NCBI GenBank assembly: GCA_026874595.1
Contig: CM049306.1
Location: 34,552,019 to 34,616,018 of the forward strand
Source of the DNA: Sipunculus nudus
Taxonomy: Eukaryota > Annelida > Sipuncula > Golfingiida > Sipunculidae
Reading direction: 5' to 3'
DNA: 64,000 nucleotides
Positions 23,811 through 35,804 of this stretch are shown piece by piece. The notes under the pieces were generated by a model that searched no databases, was not told the DNA's origin, and was given only the letters and a program-made list of their open reading frames with translations. Position numbers and translations under genes: made by a program. Every line of letters begins with the position of its first letter. Position 1 is the stretch's first letter.

Positions 23811-25359
23811 ACATTCGCTAACAGTGCCCCCCCCCTCCGATAAAAGGACACTCGTATAAATTCTCCTCCTGAAGAATCTCCAATCGTGACAAACGGAATA
23901 AATCATAATTATTCGTTTGTCGTTATACGAAACAGTTTTTGCTGAAATTTAACATTATATTATTCATAATTTACATTGGATTTAAACATTTAACGAAATA
24001 GACTAACATGATCGAGGATTCAATGAGGCATTCGATACATGCATTATCCTAAATTAACTAAATATGAGATGCATAACGAAAATATAAATGAAGAAAATAC
24101 GACGAAAAGTATAACCTGATTGACGGAATCATTTCAAAATAAAAAAAAATATTTACATTGATAAAGTGAACATTAGGTACTTCTTAGCTTACCCCTAAAA
24201 TGAAGATGAAAAGTCCTAAGTCTTTACCCCATTCCTCCCCCTCCCCAATACTCATAATTTCCGAAGAGGAGACAGACACATGAAGAGACAATTGATTATA
24301 TTATAAGCTTTAAAGCAAATAAACCAGATTTATATGTGTAAGATAGGAAAATGAACATGGAGAGTGTCGGGTTCGTTATACAAGGTCCTGCTTTTAGTTT
24401 AAGATATATGTGAACTTGTCAACGGCATTCATACCCCAACGAGATTTTGTGAAAATCCTAAAATCAAAACGAAAATGAAACCAAAGACAGACTCATTTTT
24501 TACCATTAACATTTAAATAACTCCATCGGAATTATAATTACAGTGCGGAAGATTGGCTTTACTTAGTAATCAGATCAAGCTGATACGTTATGCTAAAAGG
24601 AAATCTCAAGCTCCTAAAACCTGGCTTTAATTCCAGAATTTTTTGATGACGGAAGCGATATAGGATCTTATAGAAAATACTGCCTTACATCATCACGTAA
24701 ATGAGGGCTTATCTATTAAACTTTATACAACAGATAGCACGTTATTGCGTAAAGCCATAACAGACTTTTGGTTCTAATTAACTAACACGCCCATGGGCCC
24801 AGTATAAAACAAAACCTCATTAACAACACGGTTTAGTTTTTATCCAACATCTGTTCTCAACATCGGATGGCTTCGTTTCTGTAATGAGCTGAAGTGGAAC
24901 GAAACGGGGCCACTTGGGTATTAGTATCAATGGGACATTGAAATATTGAACCTTGAAAGGCATGAGTCCGCATACCGCGAGTGGAAGTAAACGTTTCCGA
25001 AAAAAAACACCGCGTTTCCTTTGGCCTTGGGTTTTATTTCTGAGCAAAAACACACACATGTAATGCTAGGACACAATCACTAGCAGTTATTTTGACGTTA
25101 CTCCAAACGTAAACATTGATAGAACATGGGAGTTTCTACGTCATGTGGTTAACATGTGGATAAAGGAACATCACTCTACGAGGGGACTAAAGATTTTATT
25201 ATCGAGATGCTGGCTAATTAATGCGCGGTCTGAACTTCAGAATTTGTCTCATTAAGGCAGATATGGGTTAAATGCAAGTTATGCCTTTTTCGTGACGTTT
25301 CAATTGTTTTTCTATTATACCTTCAGAGGTAACCACCTTCATTTTTCAGTGTTGCCTTA
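23811..25359. other. Nothing recognised
   Basis: AT-rich, no shared repeat. The frame at 24820-25059 shows no domain. Confidence 0.45.
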
Positions 25360-25525
25360 AGGCCCAGTCATACAAACCTACGATTGTCTACGATCACCTA
25401 CGACTACATGGCCACGACTAGTCGTTGCCGATTACCTGCGATAAGTCGCATGGGATTAGGTTTGCAGTCACACAGGGGGCCACTTTACGAGCGGTCGTAA
25501 TCAGTCGGTGGAAGTTGTAGGATAA

Positions 25526-25584
<59 letters not shown>

Positions 25585-26569
25585 CCAGGGTGTTTGAGGG
25601 TGCACCTCTTTTTATTTTTGGAACCAAGTGATATATCGGACCACAAAACAGTTGTGCCACCTGTCACCTACACTGGTTATATTTTGTGTATTTTTAAGAG
25701 AAATATTATTGTAACATCGTACATTTTCCAGTTTGCTCAAAGTAGATCGAAATTTGTAAAAAAAATCATCATAGATGAAATCGAAATGTTAACTGCATCA
25801 AATAATATGATTATTATTTTTTTTTTGGTCTGCTTGATTTACAGATTATATTGTGAATATCCAGGGTCACAATATAATAAAACAATTGGGTATTTAGAAA
25901 TAGCTAGTTTCTAGCTATTTCATGTGTAGAATTCCCTGAAATATGGAACAATATAATGGAACTATTGAAAGTGTTTTTCCCAAAATTTCCAATATTTTGA
26001 GGGGTTAATTACCCTCCTATACACTCAGCCATGCATGAAAGTTCAGTTCACCATGTATGGATTTTATGCCATACATCATGAAAATTCAAGTTTACCTGGC
26101 CCTTTGTATGTATCTATCTATGTGCCAGTCTAGTGTTCACGCCAAGTCGCACGACTCGTCTTACCACTAATCGGGATCGGTCGTGACCATTCTTAACCAC
26201 TCGGTAACTGGTCGTAGCCTGTCTCACGACCTATCGTACGACAAGGCGGCATCAGTTTGCGACTGCTCGGTAGCTCCGATTGCTACCGATCACATACGAC
26301 TACCTACGATCACTCGTAAACTAGTCGTACGACAACAAAAGAGTACCACCGATTCTGCAAGACCACTGCCGATTAGTCGTAGGATTGTGAACCGTTCACA
26401 ATCCACTTACGACTGGTTAGGGGTACTTACGACCACTTCAGACACCTACTACTTCTTGCGACCAGTTAGGACATGTCGTACGACCTTTCCACGACTACTT
26501 ACGATTCTTCAGTCGTAGGTGATCGTAACCTGTCGTAAACCGGTCGTAGGTGCATGTGTGACTGGGGCT
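25360..26569. mobile_element. Non-autonomous DNA transposon, TTA target duplication
   Basis: The ends are inverted: AGGCCCAGTCATACA on the left and, read from the right, AGCCCCAGTCACACA. TTA lies directly outside both (25357-25359 and 26570-26572). A 3-bp TWA duplication is characteristic of PIF/Harbinger elements. The subterminal regions, especially 26140-26560, are packed with variants of CTACGACT/AGTCGTAG, and the block TACGATCACCTACGACT is inverted between the two ends. A (TA)n run (25529-25581) lies inside. No transposase is present. The 111-residue frame at 26183-26518 is a by-product of the motif array. Confidence 0.75.
25529..25581. repeat. (TA)n microsatellite inside the element
   Basis: About 26 TA units. 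It produces false frames encoding alternating Tyr-Ile. Confidence 0.95.
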
Positions 26570-26589
26570 TTATCTAACTTACCCTAAGT

Positions 26590-26757
26590 ATGCACCCCGT
26601 TTGGGAGGAATACACGTTTGCTGGTGTTCCTATTAAGCCTGCAGAGCGCAAACCCTGAATGGGGGCCGACCAAAAATCTGACCATTCCTCGGCTTAGCTT
26701 TGAACTCATGACCTCCCGGCTTTGAGTCCTGTGCTTTACTCCTAGACCGTAGAAGCT
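26590..26757 (-). mobile_element. tRNA-derived SINE, family 2
   Basis: The minus strand reads GTAAAGCACAGGACT..AAGCC and GGAGGTCATGAGTTCAAAGC (B-box-like), then GGTCGGCCCC, CAGGGTTTGCGC and TCTGCAGGCT. The same order is found on the plus strand at 34580-34745. The tRNA-like head is about 65 bp and the tail is unrelated to SINE family 1. Confidence 0.7.
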
Positions 26758-26760
26758 TTT

Positions 26761-27959
26761 CTGTGTGCAATTATGTGAAATCTGTTAAATTCAGCACATT
26801 AAAAAGATAAAATTCACTTTAAAATGTTTAATATATGAATAGCAACCTTCAATTTAACGAACCAAATATATTATTTTGGAACAAATACTCAGTTACTATG
26901 TAATAAGATGAAACTCTTGTTGATACCTATCGTGTATGCATGAGCAGGTGACAGTGGATTACTCAAAATATGGAAGATAAAAGAAAAGGGGACAGATTTT
27001 CTCTTTAGGGTTGGGTATACCCGAGGTTTTATGACCCTTACCTTTCTAAACCAAAATGAATCCAAACCACAACATTAAGGTATCGCTGGAAGAAAAATGA
27101 CAACGGGACGGAATGTTTTACATGTTTTATATATTCGATTAAATCCAGACCCAAATCAGAGAAGACTTTCATTTTTATCACCAGACCTCGGTTCAAACAA
27201 AACAAAAAATAATACACATAAAACATATTTCAGTTGTACAAAATGCAAGGACAAATGATCTTGAGCGAGTCAATATGTTAGCGGATTATACACGTCGAAT
27301 ACCAAACCACAAACAAAAGTCAGTACCAGTAAAGCATATAATAGTAAGCATTGTAATCAAATCCTGAGGTATTTGCACAAGAAAATAACACTGTACAGTG
27401 CATTATTACCAAAAAAACACTGATCGAAAAGAAAACTAGAAAATTATTAGCTCAGCTACTACCCTTGAGGGTCTCGTTACCGAGTCGTTTTCTCGAACAA
27501 AGTTCAGATTTTCATTTCCTTAGCTGCGCAAGCACAGCTATCAGCCCTGTAGTTACAACATTAACACATGGAAAAAGCCATTTACTGAACCAAAAACCAC
27601 AAAATGTCGCCTGAATCACCTGGCCGTCGTGTTGTAACTGATGTTTTTCGATAACACATTGTGCCGTTTAATCCCTATTGTACTGCCTAAGCACGTTTCT
27701 AATACCGGTAAATTGTTCTTCTGGACAGTCTTTATCTGACTTTGGTTATCAAGGGAGGAATAGTTATTTAATCCGTTAAAATGCGTATATTTTATTAGTT
27801 GGAAGGTCAATGAAGGCCAACTTAAGTTTTATTAATAAAAGAGCATTCTTGCTTCTGAAGATAAATTGCAGCTAACTAGAACTAGGTGGCACGAGTTATT
27901 GCAGAATCCACAACTGTTGATGAAGGGGACCACCCTTTCGCCAGAGGTCTTTTCTACTC
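26761..27959. other. Nothing recognised
   Basis: AT-rich, no shared repeat. Confidence 0.45.
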
Positions 27960-28200
27960 GAAACAACCTCTTCCTGATAGGCACAGTGAGGCGGCCGGAA
28001 CTACTTGTCTCAACTGAAAACTTAAAAAAAAAATTAGTTACGTTTCAAGGAAACACCTTCGGATTACATTTCACATGCGCATGCTGGAAAATAATATATT
28101 TCCTTTTCCGTGAAGTCCTTAGCACGAAATATCCCATAATTATGTTATTTGCCTTGAAACATATCCGACAGACAACATAAATTACTCTCTTCACCACATT
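27960..28200 (+). repeat. Dispersed repeat (GGCCGG.ACTACTTGTCTC), copy 2
   Basis: Counterpart of 17250-17490, same orientation, with a similar A-rich stretch after the ACTACTTGTCTCAAC block. Confidence 0.7.
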
Positions 28201-28299
28201 TTCACAACCCTTATTAGCAAAGTCGTATTCTTGTACACGGAATGAAGCGTCTTGGGACGAGACAAGGTCCCTGTCTTGCGTACGAGTGACGCACTCCCA

Positions 28300-28440
28300 A
28301 AAAATGAGAAGAAACATGAAAGAAGAAAGACAGAAGAAACACGGGTAGTCATGTTGGAAAATCTAGATTTGTGAAGAAACGCGGGAAGGCCACCAGGTGG
28401 TGTGGGCGGTATGTTTATATTTTGCATGGCTGATATCGCC
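28300..28440. repeat. Dispersed repeat (GGCCA.CAGGTGG), copy 1
   Basis: Aligns with 62460-62600: GAAGAA, AGAAACAC, GAAAAATCT.GATTTTGAAG (with small changes), GGCCA(C/A)CAGGTGG and a TATTTTGCATGG/TTATGTTCTTAACCATGG end. The minus-strand frames of both copies share a short NINIP peptide, which may only reflect the shared DNA. Confidence 0.55.
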
Positions 28441-28469
28441 CGATGCAAGCTTATTTAATCTAGTGTTAA

Positions 28470-28579
28470 AGGGCAAGTAAATGGATTTAGAACAATATAT
28501 TGGCAGATACCATCATATTTTACCTGGAAAATACTTTATGCTGCACATTTAACATACCTGGTCTGTGAATAGGTCCCCT
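28470..28579. mobile_element. 110-bp MITE flanked by TTAA
   Basis: The left end AGGGCA and the right end, inverted, AGGGGA are each flanked by TTAA (28466-28469 and 28580-28583). A TTAA duplication fits piggyBac- or Kolobok-type elements. The inverted ends are very short, so confidence is limited. Confidence 0.45.
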
Positions 28580-28583
28580 TTAA

Positions 28584-30055
28584 GTCGTCCAGAATAGCTC
28601 CGCTCGAACAAGTTTTTCTGTTTGAGTATGAAAAGAAAAACATATCTGGCCGCATCTGGTCGTTTGTCAGTCCATAACAATAATCAAAACAATCAGTTCA
28701 TTAAGCTCTGTCAGGACAAAGCCGATATCATTTAAAAGCACTGGGGTGATCAGGTGTAACGATTATTTTACGTTAAAAAAGATGCTGATATAACACTTAA
28801 GAAAATTAAAGATTAAAGTAAATTTGATCACTCAATTACAAAACAATTTCGTTTTACGCCAACTGATGTTAGTCACATTGGGGCTATGAGCAATTGCAGC
28901 CGGGTATTCCTCCAACGTTTCCGCAATGCATTGTGAGTCAAACTGTAAGGGATACAGACAATTAAGGATGATATCACTTGTTCTTGAAAAAACTTGAATG
29001 GAAGAATTTCTTTAAACTCAGGAGGTATATTAATTATCTCCTGGAATGTTCACGTATAATGGGAAAAAATTAGACCTTAGCGTTGCTGATTTAAATTCTG
29101 GTTTAATTAGAAAATTCCTGATCTTAATCTGAGAGAAATGTTGCCCTCTATAACCTGATACTTTGCAACATTGGGAATCTCCGTAATATTTAGCTCTATA
29201 CAAATATATCCTGCCAAAGTAATTCCATTATAACAGTGATGAAGAAAAAGGCTGATTGAAGATCTGATTGAAGATTTATCTTCAATCAAAAACATTTGAT
29301 GCGATGAAAGGATTTTTTTTATTCTCATAAATATTCCTCCAAGCGAGAGGCAATGGTGAACGCAATGTCCTTTTTCATGTTACTTTACTCGCTCTAGTAT
29401 AAATTAATGCGTATGCGTTTTGTAAATCACCTTTTCAAGTATCATTAATGTTACTTTTGTTCAAACAAGCAATTTATGGATTTTTGCGGTATCAGGGTTA
29501 AATAGGAACACGGAAATATGAAAGAAAAGTACTCCGAGGACAGTGTCAAAGAAGAATTGATCTGCTGAGAGAGAAAAAATATTGATTTTGTTTGCTTTGT
29601 CGTTTTTGCAATAGGACATTAATATACAATGATGCATCATGTTTTCAAACAAACAAAAATGAAGTGATTAGTATAAGTTTGTTTCAGCATAACGATCTTT
29701 CCGCGCCAAATATTTCCCACACCTGCGACGCTACAACCTATAACGTTGACCCCCCCCCCCCCCCCAATTGGTCAGCAATTCTATATAACTGTATTTAACT
29801 GTGATAATATTATGTGAAAATGTAATATGTCATTTAACATTTAAATATGGTTTATGAATATTCATAGTTACGTTTGTTTCCTCTTTATTGAATTTTTTGT
29901 CCATAATATCATTTCCTATTTTTTTTTTTTATTTTGCACGATTTCATAGCGGATTGGACTGTATACAAACCTTTGAGACACATAATGAGCTAAATAACAC
30001 TACCAAGGATTCACAGTATGTCATTTAGGGAGGCTTCCACATGCAAATTAACAAT
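28584..30055. other. Nothing recognised except a poly-C run
   Basis: AT-rich. A poly-C run of about 17 at 29750-29766, and a small hairpin with 11-bp arms (TGATTGAAGAT) near 29260-29290. Confidence 0.45.
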
Positions 30056-30066
30056 CGGTTTAAGCA

Positions 30067-30468
30067 CAGGCGCCTGAATTGCTAGATTTCTGTTAAATTT
30101 ATTATTTTCCTAGCGTTTTTTACACCATATGGTCAATCTCTTTAATATTTACTTATTATCTGAGATAGGCAGGCAAGAAGCCCTCGTCGTTAGGTCCGAC
30201 AGCCATGGCATAGCAACAGAGGCCGCGCTTTCTGATTGGTTGATATGACTACTAGTGGAGTTTTCAGATTGCGACACCGCTGACGTAACAATGGTTCATT
30301 CAGTCACGCGTGTACTTCAAATATAGCCTGAAACCGACGTGCCATGGCTGTCGGGCCTAACAACGGGGCCTTCTTGCCTGCCTATCTCAAATAGTATGTA
30401 AATAAAGAAAAACGCCAGGAAAATGTCAGATAAGTAATAGTTATAAGGAATAGCAATTCAAGCGCCCA
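30067..30468. mobile_element. 402-bp foldback element with 11-bp target duplication
   Basis: The perfect 11-mer CGGTTTAAGCA occurs directly outside both ends (30056-30066 and 30469-30479). The arms are long inverted repeats, 30067-30210 and 30340-30468, sharing GGCGC.TGAATTGCTA, TTTTCCT.GCGTTTTT, GAGATAGGCAGGCAAGAAG and CCGACAGCCATGGCA. The left arm has about 20 extra bases near 30121-30141. A 129-bp loop separates the arms. An 11-bp duplication with long inverted ends fits a Mutator-like (MULE) non-autonomous element. No transposase is present. Confidence 0.85.
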
Positions 30469-30586
30469 CGGTTTAAGCATTGCGTGTTCCAGATCTAATT
30501 CGCTATTTGCGACATGGACAGTGAAATAATAACTCAGCTACAAACATTTGTCTGGTGCGTGTTTATGATAGGTTTACAATTGGTTA

Positions 30587-31158
30587 AGCCCCTTTCACAC
30601 ATTCACGGATAGCAACAGGGATCACCCCGGACCTTAATCCGTGGTGTTCCGGGGACAGCAGCACGATTTCGTAAATGGGGCTTTCACATATTCACAGATA
30701 GCAACAGGGATAATTCCGGAGCATCGTTCCGGAAATATTCCGTGTTATCTACGGCATCGCCGTGTAAACACCGGGTATCACCGTGTTAACACCGTGTTGC
30801 ATCCATAGTGATCCTTGGTGCACCAGCATGATCGGAGAAAAAAGTGCCGGTCTCAATACGGAGCTCCCGGTGGCTACACGGTGACTCCCGGATGTATACC
30901 TTGGCTACACGGAGGTGCACGGTGCCAACAAGGAGTGATACGGATGATTTTTAATCCGTGTACTTCGGGACGAAAAATTGTGAAGGTTTAATTTTTTCTC
31001 CGAACATGCCGGTTCGCCAAGGATCACTATGGATGCAACACGGTGTTAACACGGTGATGCCCGGAGTTTACACGATGATGACGGAGTAAACACGGATGAT
31101 CCCGGAACGATGATCCGAGATGATCCGTGATGCTATCCGTGAATGTGTGAAAGGGGCT
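30587..31158. mobile_element. 572-bp foldback element, TTA target duplication
   Basis: The inverted ends share AGCCCCTTTCACACATTCAC and continue into GGATAGCA. TTA flanks both (30584-30586 and 31159-31161), the PIF/Harbinger-type duplication. The left end carries a second, internal copy of the terminus near 30678-30720. Inner arms are also inverted, for example CCGTGTTAACACCGTGTTGC with ATCCATAGTGATCCTTGG (about 30788-30822) against about 31018-31058. The interior is made of short GATCC/CGGTG/ACACGG motifs. No coding capacity. Confidence 0.8.
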
Positions 31159-31177
31159 TTACACTCCTCCCGCAGGG

Positions 31178-31245
31178 GTCGCATTCCATTCCTGTTATAC
31201 ATTTCATGCAGGTGTGTGAAATGGATAACAGGAATGGAATGCGAC
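31178..31245. repeat. Near-perfect hairpin, 29-bp arms, 10-nt loop
   Basis: Arms 31178-31206 and 31217-31245 pair with one mismatch around the loop TGCAGGTGTG. A weaker 9-bp inverted pair (GGTACCCAG / CTGGGAACC) follows at about 31260-31302. This could be a tiny palindromic element or a small-RNA precursor-like hairpin. It begins only 19 bp after the 572-bp element. Confidence 0.8.
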
Positions 31246-31734
31246 TTGACGTGTAGACTGGTACCCAGCCTTCCTTGCGCTACATGTCTGACTGGGAACC
31301 ACGCTTCTTTACGTGAGCAGTATAGCAACCGGCACAAAATACATTCCTGTACACGGGAAAACTTAATACTCCATAATACTGAATAATACAGATTGATTCA
31401 GCGTATATGACATCTTTTTAATTCCGGCATCTGTTAACATCTGGCAGATTATCACTAACATAACATAATCTTTAATGGGTGCCATATTCCTTTTTAAAAC
31501 TATTTAGGAACACAGAATTTATCAATAATTACATCTCATTTCATACAATTACAAAATAACCATTGAACATATCCGTTGTTTGTAGAAAGGTTCCTGACAA
31601 ATATTGGGTTTTTTTACGGATAGATCTGTGGCCTGTTGGTGGCACTGTCTATAGAATGTAGATGAAGGTATCTATATGATACGAATGATGTGTTATTTTA
31701 AGCCTTCTGGGATTCAGATTTTATATGCACGGGG
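31246..31734. other. Nothing recognised
   Basis: AT-rich apart from the short inverted pair noted with the preceding hairpin. Confidence 0.45.
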
Positions 31735-31905
31735 TTAGGAATAATCCAGAAGTCGTAACCTGCCGTTAAGACTCAAGCACTGGAGCGAGTCTCTGATGTT
31801 GCATAAAGAGATTACATCATGATGCCATTGAGGCATGGGCGGGATTCGAACTGAGGATTAAGCACAAGGGTGCGTCCTACCCTAACCGCAAGTATTGCAA
31901 ATGTC
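31735..31905 (-). mobile_element. tRNA-derived SINE, family 1
   Basis: The minus strand has a degenerate A-box region (CTTGCGGTTAGGGTAG), a good B box (AGTTCGAATCCCG), CAATGGCATCATGATGTAATC (shared with 20075-20205) and CTTCTGGATTATTCC (shared with 57770-57885). Confidence 0.75.
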
Positions 31906-34579
31906 TTTCCTGGTCGCAAAATAAAAATATAAGTTAATCTTTGTGGTTGCCAAATTGTGCATAGAGCTTCTATAGGTATGTTTTCAACGTGTAGTGCAAT
32001 GGCAATGCATGTGTTAATTTATAATCGGAACCTTATTATTAAAAAGGCACTTTCAATGAAAATAATTGAATTATTATATTTAATGTTATCATATCATATT
32101 GGCAAATCTCAATAATTATACAAAATTATACATCGACACTTGGACAAAAATAGATGTTAAAGGTAAACACGTTATATCTAATAGGGATATTAACATTGTA
32201 AATCATAAAAAAGGCATTAACAACTGCACGAAATTTTTTCGAACACGTCTTTTTCATTTTGCTCAAGCTTAAACCCAGTAATATATATGTCTATTATAAA
32301 TTCAATTAAGTATATAAAACGTGGATTTTCTCGGGTAAACTATTTTGTATTACAAATTACCTAAAGCTGAAAGCGTATCAGGATTTTAGTTGCCCTAGTA
32401 TACCCTTTGCCATTTATGCCTCTATTTGATATTCGATCCGAGCAGAAGAAATAACTTATATATCTACATCACGATTACATTTACTGGAGCATTTCATTCA
32501 CACTATAATCATTGTACACATCCTAGGTGGATTCGATTTTACAGCTTTCTGAAGTAAAAGTTGCAAAGGGTAATGTTGGTCAGTCCTATCCATTTCAAAG
32601 ACTTAAACGAGTAAATATTTTAGAATCTGACACCAGTACCTTCATTTAGAATAATATGCAATACATAGATTCTTTACATTTTGCAATTTTATCTACCGTT
32701 TGTGGTTTCCATTGTGTAGTTTACCTAGGTCTATATTGCAAAACACCGGTCTATCTATCTTTATCCGATTCTACGGGTAAACTAATACTTCTACTTTATA
32801 AGACACGAGACCCGCAAGCTTGCTGTCAGCCTCTCACAGTGCGCTTATAAAATTGCATACCAGTTACTTATTAATGGACCTCCATGGTAATGTGGCATTT
32901 ATAGGTTAATGCATCAGCCCCTTTTACAAAATGCCAAGGAGATTCGACCTCCTACATTCCTTCGCAATAACGGTTCTAGGCAAAAAGATAAATAAAATCA
33001 TAAACTCGATCAGGTCTGTTTAGAGAGTTAAATTTTTCTCTGACCTCAGAGGAGCAGACTACAGGTCGAGATATACTTAAGAGTTCATATTCTAACTTTT
33101 GAACAACATCTGGACATTAGAAAAAAATTCATTTTAATTTAGCTCTACTTCTTGGTTACTGTGTTTTGCTTTTCATTCGCGGGGTTTAGGTAGCAAAACT
33201 GGCAAACCCATGTTTCTAAAATCAATCAAAAGGCTGTTTTTAAATCCATGATAGAACTCATAATGTGTACACTATTTAACAGATTTAAAATTGTTCATTT
33301 TGATGGTGTTTACTTATTTTTTAATGTTCGTTTATTTTAACTTGATTTGGTAATATTTGAAAAAAAAAATTTAAAGGTACACTATAACTTCATAACAATA
33401 TCTTAAGGCCTTTCTTTGTTTTACTTCTACTGTGTGGCTTCCTTTTTAGAAGAAAAAAGAAATTATTTTTTAAGGTCAAAATTTAAAGTTTTAATGTAGA
33501 AAGAGACATGAAAAAGGAAAAACAAACAAATATCATTTTGAGATACTGGCATGTAGTATATTATATGACTGCTAAAATGTGGCTTGCTGTCACTGGGAAC
33601 TGTTTAATTTTTTTTTAATATCATGTTAAAATATCATATGAAAATGATTGAAAATGTCATAGATATGTGTACCATCAAAAGGAGCATTTACCAGATTGAA
33701 AATAATGAATACTTCATGGTTCTAATGTGAATTTGAAACATCTTTTGGACTGATTTTAGATATAGTGTTTTAACAATTGAGCTACGTACCTTAACAGTTA
33801 TCATTATTCCAGTGTTTCGCGAGGAGTCATTTTTTAACTCCCCTACAGTAACGTGCACAGAATATACACATTATTATATTAATTATTTAAATTGCGCGCC
33901 AAATGTTATCTCTTTGTATAAGTAAGATCTGTTTGCGATTGATGCTATACAGACATACATTATACATACATGAAATGCCAGTGAGGCAACAATGTAAAGG
34001 AGTGTACAGTGGGTGAAGATGGCGCGTGTAGTTCAGGGAGGTTTTATTTTCGCGATAATTTTCCCTTTGCGATTTTTTGCAAAATTTAAACTCTCGAGAA
34101 GAAAGAGCCAACCACATTTCCGTTTTATGTTTGCATTATCTCTTGTCGATCAAGCAACTACAAAAACTGCCTCTCTCAATGTAGAAGCTGCCTTACTATG
34201 CAAGAAGGTATTTTTCACCCTTTATGTTTTTTGAATGTAAGTTAAAAAATAATTAACGCATAATCTAATACATCAATTTCAAGCACACCTTGTGGAAGTA
34301 GGTATATGTAGGTCCGGAAAAAAAACCTGGATCTGGACAAAAATTATAATGCCTTGTTAATAATATGGACAAAATTTGAATCAGACAAATATCTTTTGTT
34401 TATTTGCAAAGATTCATTTCCAATTAGCTTACTAGTGATTTACACATAGTCTCAACATGCAACAAATGTCATCCAGGTTCTAGTGTGTACGCAAAATGGC
34501 ACCCTTCATGGGCGGTTTCGAGAAACTTGGAGAACAAAACCAGTCAGAGTTCGATAACAGCGATTTGAGTACGAATAAC
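31906..34579. other. AT-rich sequence, nothing recognised
   Basis: No shared repeats and no convincing coding frame over 2.7 kb. Confidence 0.45.
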
Positions 34580-34745
34580 GCGGGCTTCTGTGGCTCGGGG
34601 GTAAAGCACAGGACTAAAGGTCTGGAGGTCACGAGCTAAAATCTCAGCCGAGGCCAAGAGATTTACACGGTCAGCCCCTACCCAGGGTGAGCGCCCTGCA
34701 GGCTCTATAGGAAGGCTGTGCCCAACAGCCGTGTATCACTCACAA
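34580..34745 (+). mobile_element. tRNA-derived SINE, family 2
   Basis: The plus strand has TGGCTCGGGGGTAAAGCACA (A-box region), GGACT..AGGTCTGGAGGTCACGAGC (B-box region), GCCGAGG, CGGTCAGCCCC, CAGGGTGAGCGC and CCTGCAGGCTCTATAGGAA. It is the counterpart of 26590-26757. Confidence 0.75.
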
Positions 34746-35800
34746 ACGAGTGCGTCTTTTGGGGCTTCGTCGGTGTTATGGCCCAGGAATAAGAATGATT
34801 ACACGCTGAAGACCTGCAGGTGCGGTAGACACTGAGCCTAGGTAACACCAGGATACAAAAATCATATGATAGGATGCGAGTGCCAAGCCGAAATGGAGCT
34901 CTGCAGATGTATATACTTAGATTAAGAATTAGATAAGAGAGCATAAATAAAAACCTAAAAAAAACGAATAACGCCAAAAATGTCAAATTATAGTAGGATT
35001 CCAAGAATTATTCCAAACATAGTACAATAATTTTTATTGTAGGTTTGTATATCTAAAGATATTACGGGTAAACATATTTGCCTTTAAATGGCTAACCAGT
35101 GTCTGGCAAAGCTTTCAAGATTATTGTTTTATCAGTCAGTATGACGTAATACAGAACGTCGTATTATCTTACGATTAATATCAAAAGTCATTTCATTGGG
35201 CACAGCTGGGTTTCATTCACGATTTATTCTCTAGCAATGGGAGATGGGAGGCTCGTGTTCTCATATGTGTAAATACCACCACTGATGAATACGCATATCC
35301 GGTTTAAATGTCTGTCTGTTTATAATTTAAACACATTGTGCTTCTAAGAATTTATAATTATCAAGTTAGAGATAATCAGAAAAAAATCCCAGTTTTATTG
35401 AGTCTTAACATCTTAATGACGATAAACGACTATGCCCTCAGGTGTAGCCCGTTTTATAAATTCTTACGAAGCACACATATAATTGTTATTAAGAGCCCTC
35501 CGTGTATTCATTTATAATTTCCAAATGTGTTAATACTGTAAAATTTAGATTGAAAATATAAAATGTCCGTAGAAAACGTTAACGTTACAATTTTATCAAA
35601 TTATTTGCTGTTTGGCATTGACCTAATGGTGACACCGTGGTTCGAGCAAACTTTATAAATACATTAAATTCGCTTAATATGGTCCAGCGATTCATGCTGT
35701 GACATTTAGGGTATATATTAAGAAAATTTTAGAACTGCTAGATCTTGTAATCAAGCGGTCCGCGTCAGCATTAAATGAAACATATACTAGGCCAAAATAT
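34746..35800. other. Nothing recognised
   Basis: AT-rich. No shared repeat. Confidence 0.45.
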
Positions 35801-35804
35801 TAAG

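Noticed and set aside
26183-26518. 111-residue open frame
   Set aside because: It lies in the motif-packed right end of a non-autonomous transposon; its openness follows from repeated CTACGACT-type motifs.
34010-34025. AAGATGGCGCG, a YY1-like promoter motif
   Set aside because: An isolated 11-mer without CpG richness or a coding start nearby; probably chance.
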